The notes below the pieces were generated by a model. That model did no database searches. It was given only the letters and a program-made list of their open reading frames with translations, and was not told the DNA's origin. A stretch of 64,000 bases of DNA from Nocardioides okcheonensis (lineage in GTDB: Bacteria; Actinomycetota; Actinomycetes; Propionibacteriales; Nocardioidaceae). Shown piece by piece: positions 41,474 through 49,865 of the stretch; position 1 is the first letter of the stretch, and every line of letters starts with the position of its first letter. The position numbers were made by a program, and so were the translations under genes. The stretch lies in the NCBI RefSeq assembly GCF_020991065.1, contig NZ_CP087710.1:2542001-2606000 (forward strand), given 5' to 3'.

Positions 41474-42612
41474 GCCTGCGCCGCCGCGAGCTCCTCGGCG
41501 CGTGCCCGGGCGGGCTCGACGAGGTGGTGCGGCGCCTCGGGCCCGGCGGCCACCAGCGAGGCGTGGGTGGGCGGGTCGCTCGGCACGTGGGCCGGGCGGC
41601 GACGCTCGAACTCCGCACGGAGCACGGGCACGACCTCGGTGCCGAGCATCTCGACCTGCTCGAGCACGAGCGACGTCGGGAGGCCCGCGTGGTCGACGAG
41701 GAACAGCTGGCGCTGGTAGTCACCCACGTAGTCGGCGAACCCGAGCGTGCGCTCGATGACCTGCTCGACGGTGCCGACGGTCAGCGGGGTCATCTGCGAG
41801 AAGTCCTCGAGCGACGGCCCGTGGCCGTAGACCGGGGCGTTGTCGAAGTAGGGACGGAAGACCCGCTTGGCCTCGGCCTCGCTGCCGGCCATGAAGACCT
41901 GCCCGCCGAGGCCGACGTACGCCTGGTCGGCGGCGCCGTGGCCGTAGTGCTCGAAGCGCTGGCGGTAGAGCTTCACCATCGCCTCGGTGTGCTCCTTGTT
42001 CCAGAAGATGTGGTTGTGGAAGAAGCCGTCGCCGTAGTAGGCCGCCTGCTCGGCGATCTCGGTGCTGCGGATCGAGCCGTGCCACACGAACGGCGGCGTG
42101 CCGTCGAGCGGCGCGGGCGTCGAGGTGTAGCCCTGCAGCGGGGTGCGGAACTGGCCCTGCCAGTTGACGACGGGCTCGCGCCAGAGCGTGCGCAGCAGGT
42201 GGTAGTTCTCGACCGCGAGCTTGATGCCGTCGCGGATGTCCTTGCCGAACCACGGGTAGACCGGGCCGGTGTTGCCACGGCCCATCATCAGGTCGACGCG
42301 GCCGCCGGAGAGGTGCTGGAGGAAGGCGTAGTCCTCCGCGATCTTCACCGGGTCGTTGGTCGTGATGAGCGTGGTGCTCGTCGAGAGCAGCAGCTTCTCG
42401 GTCTTCGCCGCGATGTAGCCGAGGTGGGTGGTCGGCGAGGAGACGACGAACGGCGGGTTGTGGTGCTCGCCGGTCGCGAAGACGTCGAGGCCGACCTCCT
42501 CGGCCTTGAGCGCGAGCTGCGTCATCGAGGCGATCCGCTCGGCCTCGGACGGCGTGCGCCCGGTGGTCGGGTCCGTGGTGACGTCACCGACGCTGAAGAT
42601 GCCGAACTGCAT
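41470..42612 (-). CDS. LLM class flavin-dependent oxidoreductase
   Basis: A 380-aa bacterial luciferase-like monooxygenase. QFGIFSVGDVT at the start, FATGEHHNPPFVVSSP (flavin and substrate pocket) and LMMGRGNTGPVYPWFG are characteristic. It uses FMNH2 supplied by the reductase next door to oxidise an unknown substrate, perhaps a sulfonate, amine or ketone. I prefer the ATG at 42612 because GAGG lies in front of it and the operator (42630-42650) lies just upstream; an in-frame ATG at 42633 would fall in the operator. Cytosolic. Confidence 0.92.
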   Translation of the reverse strand: MQFGIFSVGDVTTDPTTGRTPSEAERIASMTQLALKAEEVGLDVFATGEHHNPPFVVSSPTTHLGYIAAKTEKLLLSTSTTLITTNDPVKIAEDYAFLQHLSGGRVDLMMGRGNTGPVYPWFGKDIRDGIKLAVENYHLLRTLWREPVVNWQGQFRTPLQGYTSTPAPLDGTPPFVWHGSIRSTEIAEQAAYYGDGFFHNHIFWNKEHTEAMVKLYRQRFEHYGHGAADQAYVGLGGQVFMAGSEAEAKRVFRPYFDNAPVYGHGPSLEDFSQMTPLTVGTVEQVIERTLGFADYVGDYQRQLFLVDHAGLPTSLVLEQVEMLGTEVVPVLRAEFERRRPAHVPSDPPTHASLVAAGPEAPHHLVEPARARAEELAAAQA

Positions 42613-42629
42613 GGTGTCCTCTTCCCAGG

Positions 42630-42650
42630 TCAACTGTTGGTTGAAGTTTC
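42630..42650. promoter_or_regulatory. Operator shared with the yceI-type promoter
   Basis: TCAACTGTTGGTTGA (42630-42644) is an inverted repeat of TCAAC/GTTGA. It runs into GGTTGAAGTTTC (42639-42650), an exact 12-base match to the site upstream of the YceI gene. It lies just before the LLM start codon. Confidence 0.55.
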
Positions 42651-42720
42651 TACGACCTCCAACGGGGCAGATGCCCCCAGTATTCCGTGCGTTCCGCGCA
42701 CCCGGGTGCTCGTCCCGACC

Positions 42721-42726
42721 TAGGCT
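42721..42726 (+). promoter_or_regulatory. -10-like box of secreted paralogue B
   Basis: TAGGCT within CCTAGGCTCCGC, 8 nt before the ATG at 42735, matching the box before the paralogue at 30732. Confidence 0.5.
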
Positions 42727-42734
42727 CCGCTGCC

Positions 42735-43496
42735 ATGCGTGCCGCGACCCTCTCGACCCTGACCGCCGCCACCGCCCTGGCCGTCCTCGCGCCCCTCGCC
42801 CCGGCCGCTGCCGGCGCCACGGCGCCCAACGACGCGCTGGCCGAGACCTGCCGCGTCGCCGACGCCGCGGACGTCGCCTCCGGGGCCGCCACGGCGACGA
42901 CGGTGCTGCGTGAGCGACTGCGCCGGCTCGGCTCGCTGGAGGTGACGGGCGTCCGGCTCACCTACGCCAACGGCGCGCGCTGCGACGTGGTGACCGTGGA
43001 CGGCCGGCTGCCGTTCGGCCACGACATGAAGGGCTACGACGCCGAGCTGTCGGAGCGGGGCACGCTCGCCGTCGCCGGGACAACCCGGGACGAGACCGAG
43101 CACCAGGGCATCGGCCGGAGCACGCGGAGCAGCAGCCCGTTCCACGGATTCGACGACGAGGTGCTCGGCGCCGTCGTCTACGTCCCGGTCGAGTCGGGCA
43201 CGATGCCCCCGCTCCCCGGCATCCCGCCCGAGTGGCAGCTCCAGCCCTACACGTTCACCCACACCAGCACCACCGCCTCGCTGACGCTGCGGCTCCGCAA
43301 GGGCGTGGAGAAGCGCTTCACCGTCACGCCCGCCACCCGCGCCGCCGCCGCGCGCCGGCTCGAGCGCGACCTGGCCCTCGCGAGCACGGCTGCGGACCGA
43401 CGCGACGCCCGCCGGACCTACCGCCTGGCCCTCGACGGCGTACGCCTGGTGATGAAGCCGTTCCGCGCGAGCTGGAGCGGCGAGCTCCCCGGCTGA
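42735..43496 (+). CDS. Secreted protein of unknown function, paralogue B
   Basis: A 253-aa protein with a Sec signal peptide (cleavage likely near AAAGA). Landmarks shared with the protein at 30732 are VDGRLP, a helical AAARRLERDLALAST region and a C-terminal LALDGVRLVMKPFRASWSGELPG. Two Cys (ETCRVA, ARCDVV) remain in the mature protein. Both genes have CCTAG(G/A)CTCCGC just before the start, so they may be expressed together. No known domain. Confidence 0.72.
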   Translation: MRAATLSTLTAATALAVLAPLAPAAAGATAPNDALAETCRVADAADVASGAATATTVLRERLRRLGSLEVTGVRLTYANGARCDVVTVDGRLPFGHDMKGYDAELSERGTLAVAGTTRDETEHQGIGRSTRSSSPFHGFDDEVLGAVVYVPVESGTMPPLPGIPPEWQLQPYTFTHTSTTASLTLRLRKGVEKRFTVTPATRAAAARRLERDLALASTAADRRDARRTYRLALDGVRLVMKPFRASWSGELPG

Positions 43497-43615
43497 GCCG
43501 CACCGCGGGCACGAGAGCGGCGCGACGCGCCCGGCGGAATGCCTGCCGCGATCGGCGTGTTGGGAGGGGCACCATCGAAGGCACCGGGCCGACGTCAGTC
43601 GCGAGAGGAGCGACG

Positions 43616-44002
43616 ATGACCGACTTCACTCCGTTCGAGGAGCTGCTCCGCGGACACGCGGGCCTGCTCGAGGACTCGACCCACGACCGCTGGGTCCGCG
43701 CCCAGGCGCTGTTCGAGGAGCGCGCCTACCGCGAGGCCGCCGTGCTGCTGACCGAGCTGCTCGACGACCCGGGCGACGTGCGCCACGAGCTCACCGACGT
43801 ACGCCTGCTGCTGGCGCGCGCGCTCTTCCACTCCGCCCAGCTCGACGGCACGATCCGGGTCGCGACCGAGCTGCTCGACCACGACCCCAACGAGCCCTAC
43901 GCCCACCTGCTGCTCGGCCGGGCCCTGCAGCGCAAGGGCCGGCGCGACGAGGCGCAGCCGCACCTGCGGCTCGCCGAGCTGCTGGGGGGCTACCGGAGCT
44001 GA
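43616..44002 (+). CDS. TPR-like small protein
   Basis: A 128-aa helical protein with about three tetratricopeptide-type pairs: RWVRAQALFEERAYREAAVLLTELLDD, LLLARALFHSAQLDGTIRVATELLDHDP and AHLLLGRALQRKGRRDEAQPHLRLAELL. TPR surfaces bind partner proteins. The ATG at 43616 has GAGAGGAG in front. A strong hairpin follows 16 nt after the stop. Monocistronic; partner unknown. Confidence 0.82.
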   Translation: MTDFTPFEELLRGHAGLLEDSTHDRWVRAQALFEERAYREAAVLLTELLDDPGDVRHELTDVRLLLARALFHSAQLDGTIRVATELLDHDPNEPYAHLLLGRALQRKGRRDEAQPHLRLAELLGGYRS

Positions 44003-44017
44003 GGGCCCCGTCCACGG

Positions 44018-44051
44018 TGGGGGTCGAGCGGACCAATGTCCGCTCGACCCC
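44018..44051 (+). terminator. 15-bp perfect hairpin after the TPR gene
   Basis: GGGGGTCGAGCGGAC (44018-44032) pairs with GTCCGCTCGACCCCC (44037-44051) around CAAT. It starts 16 nt after the stop codon, a strong terminator candidate. Confidence 0.75.
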
Positions 44052-44158
44052 CGCCATGGCGTGCGTCCAGCGACCACGAGGGTGTCCTAGTCCGTCGGTC
44101 CGGTGAACACTCGCGAGCACCCGCGACAGCGGCCGGTCGGGGCGCTGATGCTGGACCC

Positions 44159-44956
44159 GTGACCAGCTACGGCGACCACACGGGACCCCTCGCCATCGCG
44201 CACCGCGGCGGCGCGGGGCTCGCCCCCGAGAACACCCTCGCCGCCTTCGGACGCTCGACCGCCCTGGGCCTGACCCACCTCGAGACCGACGTCCACGTCA
44301 CCCGGGACGGCCACGTCGTCTGCTTCCACGACGCGACGCTGGCCCGGGTGACCGGGCACCCGGGCCGGGTCGCCGACCTGGACCTCGCCGACCTGCAGCG
44401 CCTGCGGGTGCACGGGAGCGAGCCGGTGCCGACGCTGGCCGAGGCGATGGCGGCGTTCCCGCAGGCGCGGTTCGCGGTCGACCTCAAGGACGAGCGGGCG
44501 ATCGCGCCGATGGCCCGGCTGCTGCGCACGCGACCGGGCTGGGCCGACCGGGTGCTCGTCGCGGGCGCGTGGAACCGGTGGCTGCGGCGGCTCCAGGACG
44601 AGGCGCCGGGCGTGACGACGGCGCTGGGCTGGCGCTCGCTGACCTCGTTGGTCGCGTGCGCGCGCGGCGGCGTACGCCCGCTCGGCGTGCGGTCGGGCGC
44701 GTTCGCGCACGTCCCGCTGCGGCTCGGTCGCCTCCCGGTCCACTCCGAGCGGGTCATCGCGCGGGCCCACGACCTCGGCATCCGGGTCGTGGTGTGGACC
44801 GTCGACGACCCGGCGACGATGCGCTCGCTGCTCGACGCCGGGGTCGACGGGATCATCACCGACCGGCCCGACCTGCTGCGCGAGGTGCTGGTGGCGCGGC
44901 AGGAGTGGGTCCGCCCGGGCCCGTCGTCCACAGCCCCCACCTCCCTCCCCCGGTAG
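44159..44956 (+). CDS. Glycerophosphodiester phosphodiesterase family protein
   Basis: A 265-aa GDPD enzyme with a TIM-barrel fold. IAHRGGAGLAPENTLAAFGRS carries the metal/phosphate His-Arg and the Glu of the active site. LETDVHVTRDGHVVCFHDATLARVT follows with the second metal ligands and catalytic His. VVWTVDDPATMRSLLDAGVDGIITDRPDLL is the family end. It hydrolyses glycerophosphodiesters to glycerol 3-phosphate. No signal peptide. GTG start at 44159. Its TAG stop (44954-44956) is part of a palindromic TAGTCC element, so the natural C-terminus may have been changed by the insertion. Confidence 0.93.
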   Translation: MTSYGDHTGPLAIAHRGGAGLAPENTLAAFGRSTALGLTHLETDVHVTRDGHVVCFHDATLARVTGHPGRVADLDLADLQRLRVHGSEPVPTLAEAMAAFPQARFAVDLKDERAIAPMARLLRTRPGWADRVLVAGAWNRWLRRLQDEAPGVTTALGWRSLTSLVACARGGVRPLGVRSGAFAHVPLRLGRLPVHSERVIARAHDLGIRVVVWTVDDPATMRSLLDAGVDGIITDRPDLLREVLVARQEWVRPGPSSTAPTSLPR

Positions 44957-45013
44957 TCCGCTGCGATCGGCCGGTCCCGGGCCGGGATCCGCCGGTCGAT
45001 CGCAGCGGACTAC
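44953..45013. repeat. TAGTCC palindromic element at the GDPD stop codon
   Basis: The arms GTAGTCCGCTGCGATCGGCC (starting 44953) and GGTCGATCGCAGCGGACTAC (ending 45013) match with one mismatch over about 22 bp. It is a 61-bp element whose TAG acts as the stop codon of the GDPD gene. It is 22 nt from the CsoR operator. Confidence 0.85.
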
Positions 45014-45034
45014 TGAAGGGGCCTGTTGAAACGC

Positions 45035-45051
45035 ATACCCCCTAGGGGTAT
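45035..45051. promoter_or_regulatory. CsoR operator
   Basis: ATACCCCCTAGGGGTAT is a near-perfect palindrome of the known CsoR operator type (ATACCC-N-GGGTAT). It lies 10 nt before the csoR ATG and would repress the whole copper operon until Cu(I) is bound. Confidence 0.85.
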
Positions 45052-45061
45052 CGTCGGGAGC

Positions 45062-45364
45062 ATGAGCGAGCAGCACGGCCACCTCGAGGGCAACGACGAG
45101 GCCAAGGCCGCCCACCTCAAGCGGCTGCGCCGCATCGAGGGGCAGGTCCGCGGCATCCAGCGGATGGTCGAGGACGAGAAGTACTGCATCGACATCCTCA
45201 CCCAGGTGTCCGCGGCCACGAAGGCGTTGCAGGCCCTCGCGCTGTCGCTGCTCGACGACCACATGGCCCACTGCCTCGTCGACGCCGCCCGCCAGGGCGG
45301 GCTCGAGCAGGAGCAGAAGCTCAAGGAGGCCTCCGAGGCGATCGCCCGCCTCGTGAGGTCGTGA
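45062..45364 (+). CDS. csoR: Copper-sensing transcriptional repressor CsoR
   Basis: A 100-aa helical repressor of the CsoR/RcnR family. The Cu(I) ligands are visible as Cys42, His67 and Cys71 with the same spacing as characterised CsoR. LKRLRRIEGQVRGIQRMVEDEKYCIDIL is the family core. In the absence of copper it binds the operator palindrome at 45035-45051. I use the ATG at 45062 because it leaves the operator outside the gene. First gene of csoR-copZ-anchored protein-copA. Confidence 0.95.
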   Translation: MSEQHGHLEGNDEAKAAHLKRLRRIEGQVRGIQRMVEDEKYCIDILTQVSAATKALQALALSLLDDHMAHCLVDAARQGGLEQEQKLKEASEAIARLVRS

Positions 45365-45377
45365 GAAGGAGACGCAC

Positions 45378-45584
45378 ATGAGCGAGACCACCACCTGGAC
45401 CGTCACCGGCATGACCTGCGGCCACTGCGCCGCCTCGGTCACCGAGGAGATCTCCGAGATCGACGGCGTCGAGCAGGTCGACGTCGTCGTCGAGACCGGC
45501 GCCGTCACCGTCACCAGCGCCACGCCCCTCGACGAGTCGGCCGTCCGCGCCGCCGTCGAGGAGGCGGGGTACGCCCTGGCGTGA
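45378..45584 (+). CDS. copZ: Copper chaperone CopZ, HMA domain
   Basis: A 68-aa single heavy-metal-associated domain. GMTCGHC is the Cu(I)-binding loop (two Cys), and the ferredoxin-like fold is complete. It hands copper to CopA. It follows csoR by 13 nt with AGGAG in front, and its TGA overlaps the next GTG (GTGA). Confidence 0.94.
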   Translation: MSETTTWTVTGMTCGHCAASVTEEISEIDGVEQVDVVVETGAVTVTSATPLDESAVRAAVEEAGYALA

Positions 45585-46522
45585 CGACCATGAGCACCCC
45601 GGTCCGCGTCGTCGCGTTCGTCGCCGCCCTCGCCGCCGCCTTCGCGGTGGCGTGGGGGGCCGGTCGCGTGGTCGGGCCGGTGGAGGCCGAGCCGGCCCCG
45701 GCCGCCCACGACGGCATGGCCGACCCCGCGCACGCCGGCGGTGACGACCACGCCGGAGACGACCACGACGGCCACGACGGGGCGGTCGCCGACGCGACCG
45801 GGCTGACCGCGCAGACCGACGGCTTCACCCTCGACCTCGCCGACCGCGAGCTGCCCGCCGGGCGCACGCGGCTGGCGTTCCGGGTGCTCACCTCCAGCGG
45901 CCGCCCGCTGCTCGACTACACCCGCGAGCACGAGAAGGACCTGCACCTCGTCGTCGTGCGCCGCGACCTCACCGGCTTCCAGCACGTCCACCCGCGCCTC
46001 GACCGCGCGAGCGGCACCTGGTCGGTCGACGTACGCCTCACGCCGGGCGTGTGGCGCGTGATCGCCGACCTGACCCCGGAGGGCTGGGACGGCATCACGC
46101 TCGCCGACGACGTGTCGGTGGCCGGCGACTACCGCCCGGTGGCGCTGCCCGACGACGACCGCACCGCCGAGGTCGGGGCGTACGACGTCACCCTCGCCGG
46201 CGAGACCGCCCCCGGCGCGAGCACGGTGCTGGCCGCGAGCGTCGAGCGCGACGGCACCCCGGTGAGCGACCTCGAGCCCTACCTCGGCGCCTACGGCCAC
46301 CTCGTCGCGATCCGCGCCGGCGACCTGGGCTACCTGCACGTCCACCCCGAGGAGGGCGCGCCGGGACCGATCGACTTCGCGACCGCGTTCCCGACGCCGG
46401 GGACCTACCGGCTGTTCCTCGACTTCAGGCACGGCGGCAAGGTCCGGACCGCGGCGTTCACCGTCGTCTCCGGCGGCGCGCCGTCGGGCGACCACGACGC
46501 GGAGGGTGGCCATGAGCACTGA
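45581..46522 (+). CDS. Membrane-anchored His/Asp-rich protein of the copper operon
   Basis: A 313-aa protein. One N-terminal span (about 10-32) is followed by a His/Asp-rich, probably metal-binding linker ([19 protein letters not shown], then DDHDGHDG) and two beta-rich domains with His clusters [22 protein letters not shown] and YLHVHPEE, ending HDAEGGHEH. It faces outside the membrane. The layout suggests a copper-binding or periplasm-side chaperone; no named family is certain. The GTG at 45581 overlaps the copZ stop; an ATG three codons later is possible. It overlaps copA by 11 nt. Confidence 0.75.
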   Translation: MTTMSTPVRVVAFVAALAAAFAVAWGAGRVVGPVEAEPAPAAHDGMADPAHAGGDDHAGDDHDGHDGAVADATGLTAQTDGFTLDLADRELPAGRTRLAFRVLTSSGRPLLDYTREHEKDLHLVVVRRDLTGFQHVHPRLDRASGTWSVDVRLTPGVWRVIADLTPEGWDGITLADDVSVAGDYRPVALPDDDRTAEVGAYDVTLAGETAPGASTVLAASVERDGTPVSDLEPYLGAYGHLVAIRAGDLGYLHVHPEEGAPGPIDFATAFPTPGTYRLFLDFRHGGKVRTAAFTVVSGGAPSGDHDAEGGHEH

Positions 46523-48842
46523 CACCGCACCCGGCCCGACGACCGACGTCGAGCTGGCCATCACCGGCATGACCTGCGCGTCGTGCGCGAACCGGATCGA
46601 GCGCAAGCTCAACAGGCTCGACGGCGTCACCGCGACGGTCAACTACGCCACCGAGAAGGCGAAGGTGTCCTACCCCGGCACCGTCTCCACCGACGACCTG
46701 CTGCGCACGGTCGAGGCCGCGGGCTACGCCGCCGCGCTGCCCACCCCGCCGGCGTCCGAGGAGGCTGCCGACGACGTCCCCGAGCGCGACCCGCTGCTCC
46801 AGCGGCTCCTCGTCAGTGCGGTGCTCAGCGTGCCCGTCGTGCTGCTCGCGATGGTGCCGGCCTGGCAGTTCACCTACTGGCAGTGGGCCTCGCTCGCGCT
46901 GGCCGCGCCCGTCGTGGTCTGGGGCGCGCTGCCCTTCCACCGCGCCGCCTGGACCAACCTGCGCCACGGCGCGACCACGATGGACACGCTCGTGTCGGTC
47001 GGCGTGCTCGCCGCGTTCGGCTGGTCGCTGTGGGCGCTGTTCCTCGGCACCGCCGGCGAGCCCGGCATGACCCACCCGTTCCGGATCTCGGTCGAGCGCA
47101 CCGACGGCGCGGGCAACATCTACCTCGAGGCCGCCGCGGGCGTGACCACCTTCCTGCTCGCCGGACGCTGGCTCGAGCACCGCTCCAAGCGGCAGTCGGG
47201 CGCCGCGCTCCGGGCGCTCATGTCGCTGGGGGCGCGTGACGTCGCGGTCCTGCGCGAGGACGCTTCTGGTGGGCAGAGCGAGACGCGCGTCCCGGTCGAC
47301 CAGCTCGCGGTCGGCGACACCTTCGTCGTACGCCCCGGGGAGAAGGTCGCCACCGACGGCACCGTCGTCGAGGGCACGAGCGCGGTCGACGCCTCGATGC
47401 TCACCGGCGAGTCCGTGCCGGTCGAGGTCGGTCCGGGCGACGACGTCGTCGGCGCGACCGTCAACGCGGGCGGGCGGCTGCTGGTCCGCGCGACCCGCGT
47501 CGGCGCCGACACCCAGCTCGCGCAGATGGCGCGCCTGGTCGAGGACGCCCAGAACGGCAAGGCCGAGGTGCAGCGCCTCGCCGACCGGGTCTCCGGCGTC
47601 TTCGTGCCGGTCGTGATCGGCCTGGCGGTCGCCACGCTCGGCTTCTGGCTCGGGTCGGGCGGCGGCGCGACCGCTGCCTTCACCGCCGCCGTGTCGGTGC
47701 TGATCATCGCCTGCCCGTGCGCGCTCGGCCTCGCGACGCCGACGGCGCTGATGGTCGGCACCGGCCGCGGCGCCCAGCTGGGCATCCTGATCAAGGGTCC
47801 CGAGGTGCTGGAGCAGACCCGCCGCGTCGACGCGATCGTGCTCGACAAGACCGGCACCGTGACCACCGGCGAGATGACCGTCCACGAGGTCGTGGCTGTG
47901 CAGGGCGAGTCCGTCGACGACGTACGCCGCCTCGCAGCCGCGCTCGAGTCGGCCTCCGAGCACCCGATCGGCCGGGCCATCGCGGCGTACGCCACGGTCC
48001 CCGCCCCCGCCTCCTCCTCGGTATCTACGGACGTTCCGGGTGGCCAGGACGCCGTCTCCCACCCAGAACGTCCCGGACTACCGGCCGTCGAGGGGTTCAC
48101 CAACCGCGAGGGCCTCGGCGTCGAGGGCGTCGTCGACGGCCACGCGGTCGTCGTCGGGCGACCGAGCCTGCTCGAGGACTGGTCGCAGCCGCTGCCGGCC
48201 GACCTCGCCGCGGTCGTCGACCGGGCGCAGGCCGGGGGGCTGACCCCGGTCGCGGTCGGCTGGGACGGTCGCGCCCGCGGCGTGGTCGTCGTCGGCGACA
48301 CCGTGAAGCCGACGTCGGCCGAGGCGGTCGCCCGGCTGCGCGACCTCGGGCTGACGCCGGTGCTGCTCACCGGCGACAACGAGCGCGCCGCGCGCCACGT
48401 CGCCACGCAGGTCGGGATCGACGAGGTCGTGGCCGACGTGCTGCCGGCCGACAAGGTCGCGGAGGTCGAGCGGCTGCAGGCCGCGGGCAAGGTCGTCGCG
48501 ATGGTCGGCGACGGCGTCAACGACGCGGCCGCGCTCGCCCGCGCCGACCTCGGCCTGGCGATGGGCACCGGCACCGACGTCGCGATCGAGGCCAGCGACC
48601 TCACCCTCGTCCGCGGTGACCTGCTGGTCGCGGTCGACGCGATCCGGCTCTCGCGGCGCACGCTCGCGGTGATCAAGGGCAACCTGTTCTGGGCGTTCGC
48701 CTACAACGTCGCCGCGCTCCCCCTGGCCGCCGCGGGGCTGCTCAACCCGATGCTCGCCGGCGCCGCGATGGCGTTCTCCAGCGTCTTCGTGGTCACCAAC
48801 TCGCTGCGGCTGCGGGGCTTCCGCTCGGCGATCGCTGGTTGA
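46512..48842 (+). CDS. copA: Copper-exporting P1B-type ATPase
   Basis: A 776-aa P-type ATPase. N-terminal HMA domain with MTCASC (20-25), membrane CPC at 401-403, phosphorylated Asp445 in DKTGT, SEHPIG in the nucleotide-binding domain and [14 protein letters not shown]. It pumps Cu(I) out. The ATG at 46512 has GGAGGG in front and overlaps the preceding gene. Between AIAAYA and [12 protein letters not shown] is a roughly 30-residue insert, coded by a palindromic element (48019-48083), in a loop that is normally short; the frame is kept. Confidence 0.96.
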   Translation: MSTDTAPGPTTDVELAITGMTCASCANRIERKLNRLDGVTATVNYATEKAKVSYPGTVSTDDLLRTVEAAGYAAALPTPPASEEAADDVPERDPLLQRLLVSAVLSVPVVLLAMVPAWQFTYWQWASLALAAPVVVWGALPFHRAAWTNLRHGATTMDTLVSVGVLAAFGWSLWALFLGTAGEPGMTHPFRISVERTDGAGNIYLEAAAGVTTFLLAGRWLEHRSKRQSGAALRALMSLGARDVAVLREDASGGQSETRVPVDQLAVGDTFVVRPGEKVATDGTVVEGTSAVDASMLTGESVPVEVGPGDDVVGATVNAGGRLLVRATRVGADTQLAQMARLVEDAQNGKAEVQRLADRVSGVFVPVVIGLAVATLGFWLGSGGGATAAFTAAVSVLIIACPCALGLATPTALMVGTGRGAQLGILIKGPEVLEQTRRVDAIVLDKTGTVTTGEMTVHEVVAVQGESVDDVRRLAAALESASEHPIGRAIAAYATVPAPASSSVSTDVPGGQDAVSHPERPGLPAVEGFTNREGLGVEGVVDGHAVVVGRPSLLEDWSQPLPADLAAVVDRAQAGGLTPVAVGWDGRARGVVVVGDTVKPTSAEAVARLRDLGLTPVLLTGDNERAARHVATQVGIDEVVADVLPADKVAEVERLQAAGKVVAMVGDGVNDAAALARADLGLAMGTGTDVAIEASDLTLVRGDLLVAVDAIRLSRRTLAVIKGNLFWAFAYNVAALPLAAAGLLNPMLAGAAMAFSSVFVVTNSLRLRGFRSAIAG
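48019..48083. repeat. Palindromic element inserted in frame inside copA
   Basis: The left arm (48019-48043) and right arm (48059-48083) are 25-bp imperfect complements (19 matches). Cores read GGACGTTC and its complement, and the right end carries GGACTAC as in the TAGTCC elements elsewhere. It lies in a variable loop of the nucleotide-binding domain. Confidence 0.75.
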
Positions 48843-48898
48843 CGTACGAGGAGGGCTGCTCACCGCTGCGGGCGGGACGGTCGCTGGGGCGGGACTCC

Positions 48899-48904
48899 TA
48901 CTGT
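48899..48904 (+). promoter_or_regulatory. -10-like box of the EcsC gene
   Basis: TACTGT, 6 nt before the ATG at 48911, with no ribosome site; leaderless message likely. Confidence 0.5.
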
Positions 48905-48910
48905 GTGCCC

Positions 48911-49630
48911 ATGGGACTCAAGGACCTCATCACCCCGGGCTCGTCGGAGACCGAGAAGACCCGCGCCGCGCTCGAGGCGGCGCAGGAGCAGGACGACCCG
49001 GGCGCCATCGACCGCCTGGTGTCGATGCTGGTCGAGGCCGGGCTGAAGGGCCGCGGCCCGCTGCGCCCGGCCGAGGAGGTCGCGCGTGACGCCCTCGAGA
49101 AGGCCGGCGGCGACACCGACAAGGCGATCTCGGCGCTGGCCCGCCGTGCCACCGCGACCGGCGCGGCCGGCGGGTTCCTCACCGGGGTCGGCGGCTTCGT
49201 GACGATGCCGGTCTCGCTGCCGGTCAACGTCGCGGAGTTCTACCTCCTCGCCACTCGTATGGTCGGCGCCATCGCCACGCTCCGCGGCTACGACCTCGCC
49301 GAGCCGCGGGTCCGCACGGCGGTCCTGCTCACCCTCGTCGGCTCCGACTCCGACGAGGTGCTCAAGAAGGCCGGGATGGCGTCGGCTGGCTCCCGCGCGA
49401 CGACGTACGCCCTCAAGGGGCTGCCGCCGGCCGCGCTGATGGTGGTCAACAAGGCGGTCGGCTTCCGGCTGATGCGCGGCGTGAGCGAGAAGGTGCTCGC
49501 CCGCTTCGGCCGCGGGATCCCCTTCGCCGGCGGTGTCGTCGGCGGCGGCATCGACGGCTTCATGATGAAGAAGATCGCCGACCAGGCGATGAAGGAGTTC
49601 CCGGCCGTCGGCGGCGACCAGCCCGCCTGA
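48911..49630 (+). CDS. EcsC family protein
   Basis: A 239-aa protein related to EcsC. A hydrophilic, helical N-terminal third precedes a Gly-rich hydrophobic hairpin (GAAGGFLTGVGGFVTMPVSLPVNVAEFYLLATRMVGAIATL, two short spans) and a helical region with GRGIPFAGGVVGGGIDGFMMKKIADQA. EcsC proteins are membrane-associated and of unknown function. Chosen ATG 48911 is next to a TACTGT box. It is followed by a 16-bp tandem repeat and a palindrome. Confidence 0.85.
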   Translation: MGLKDLITPGSSETEKTRAALEAAQEQDDPGAIDRLVSMLVEAGLKGRGPLRPAEEVARDALEKAGGDTDKAISALARRATATGAAGGFLTGVGGFVTMPVSLPVNVAEFYLLATRMVGAIATLRGYDLAEPRVRTAVLLTLVGSDSDEVLKKAGMASAGSRATTYALKGLPPAALMVVNKAVGFRLMRGVSEKVLARFGRGIPFAGGVVGGGIDGFMMKKIADQAMKEFPAVGGDQPA

Positions 49631-49660
49631 CCCCGGCGCCGGGCTCGTCCGCCCCCTCCC

Positions 49661-49740
49661 GTCCACACCCCCTCCCGTCCACACCCCCTCCCGTCCACAC
49701 CCCCTCCCGTCCACACCCCCTCCCGTCCACACCCCCTCCC
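49661..49740. repeat. 16-bp tandem repeat, five copies
   Basis: GTCCACACCCCCTCCC repeats exactly five times in 80 bases, directly joined to the TAGTCC palindrome at 49741. Non-coding on both strands. Confidence 0.9.
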
Positions 49741-49803
49741 GGTAGTCCGCTGCAGTCGGCCGGTCAGACCGGGGCTGGGACCGGCCGTTCGCAGCGGACT
49801 ATC
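49741..49803. repeat. TAGTCC palindromic element near the CotH gene
   Basis: The arms begin GGTAGTCCGCTGC (49741) and end GCAGCGGACTATC (49803); 21 of 25 bp pair. It shares the TAGTCCGCTGC end and CGGCCGGTC core with the copy at 44953. Confidence 0.85.
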
Positions 49804-49865
49804 GGCGGGGGTGTGGACAGTCGGGGTCGTGGGGAGTCGGGGTGGGCCGAGGCCGCGTGCGCACC

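Noticed and set aside
49661..49740. Possible CRISPR array
   Set aside because: The five units are contiguous with no spacers and no cas genes are near; it is a simple tandem repeat.
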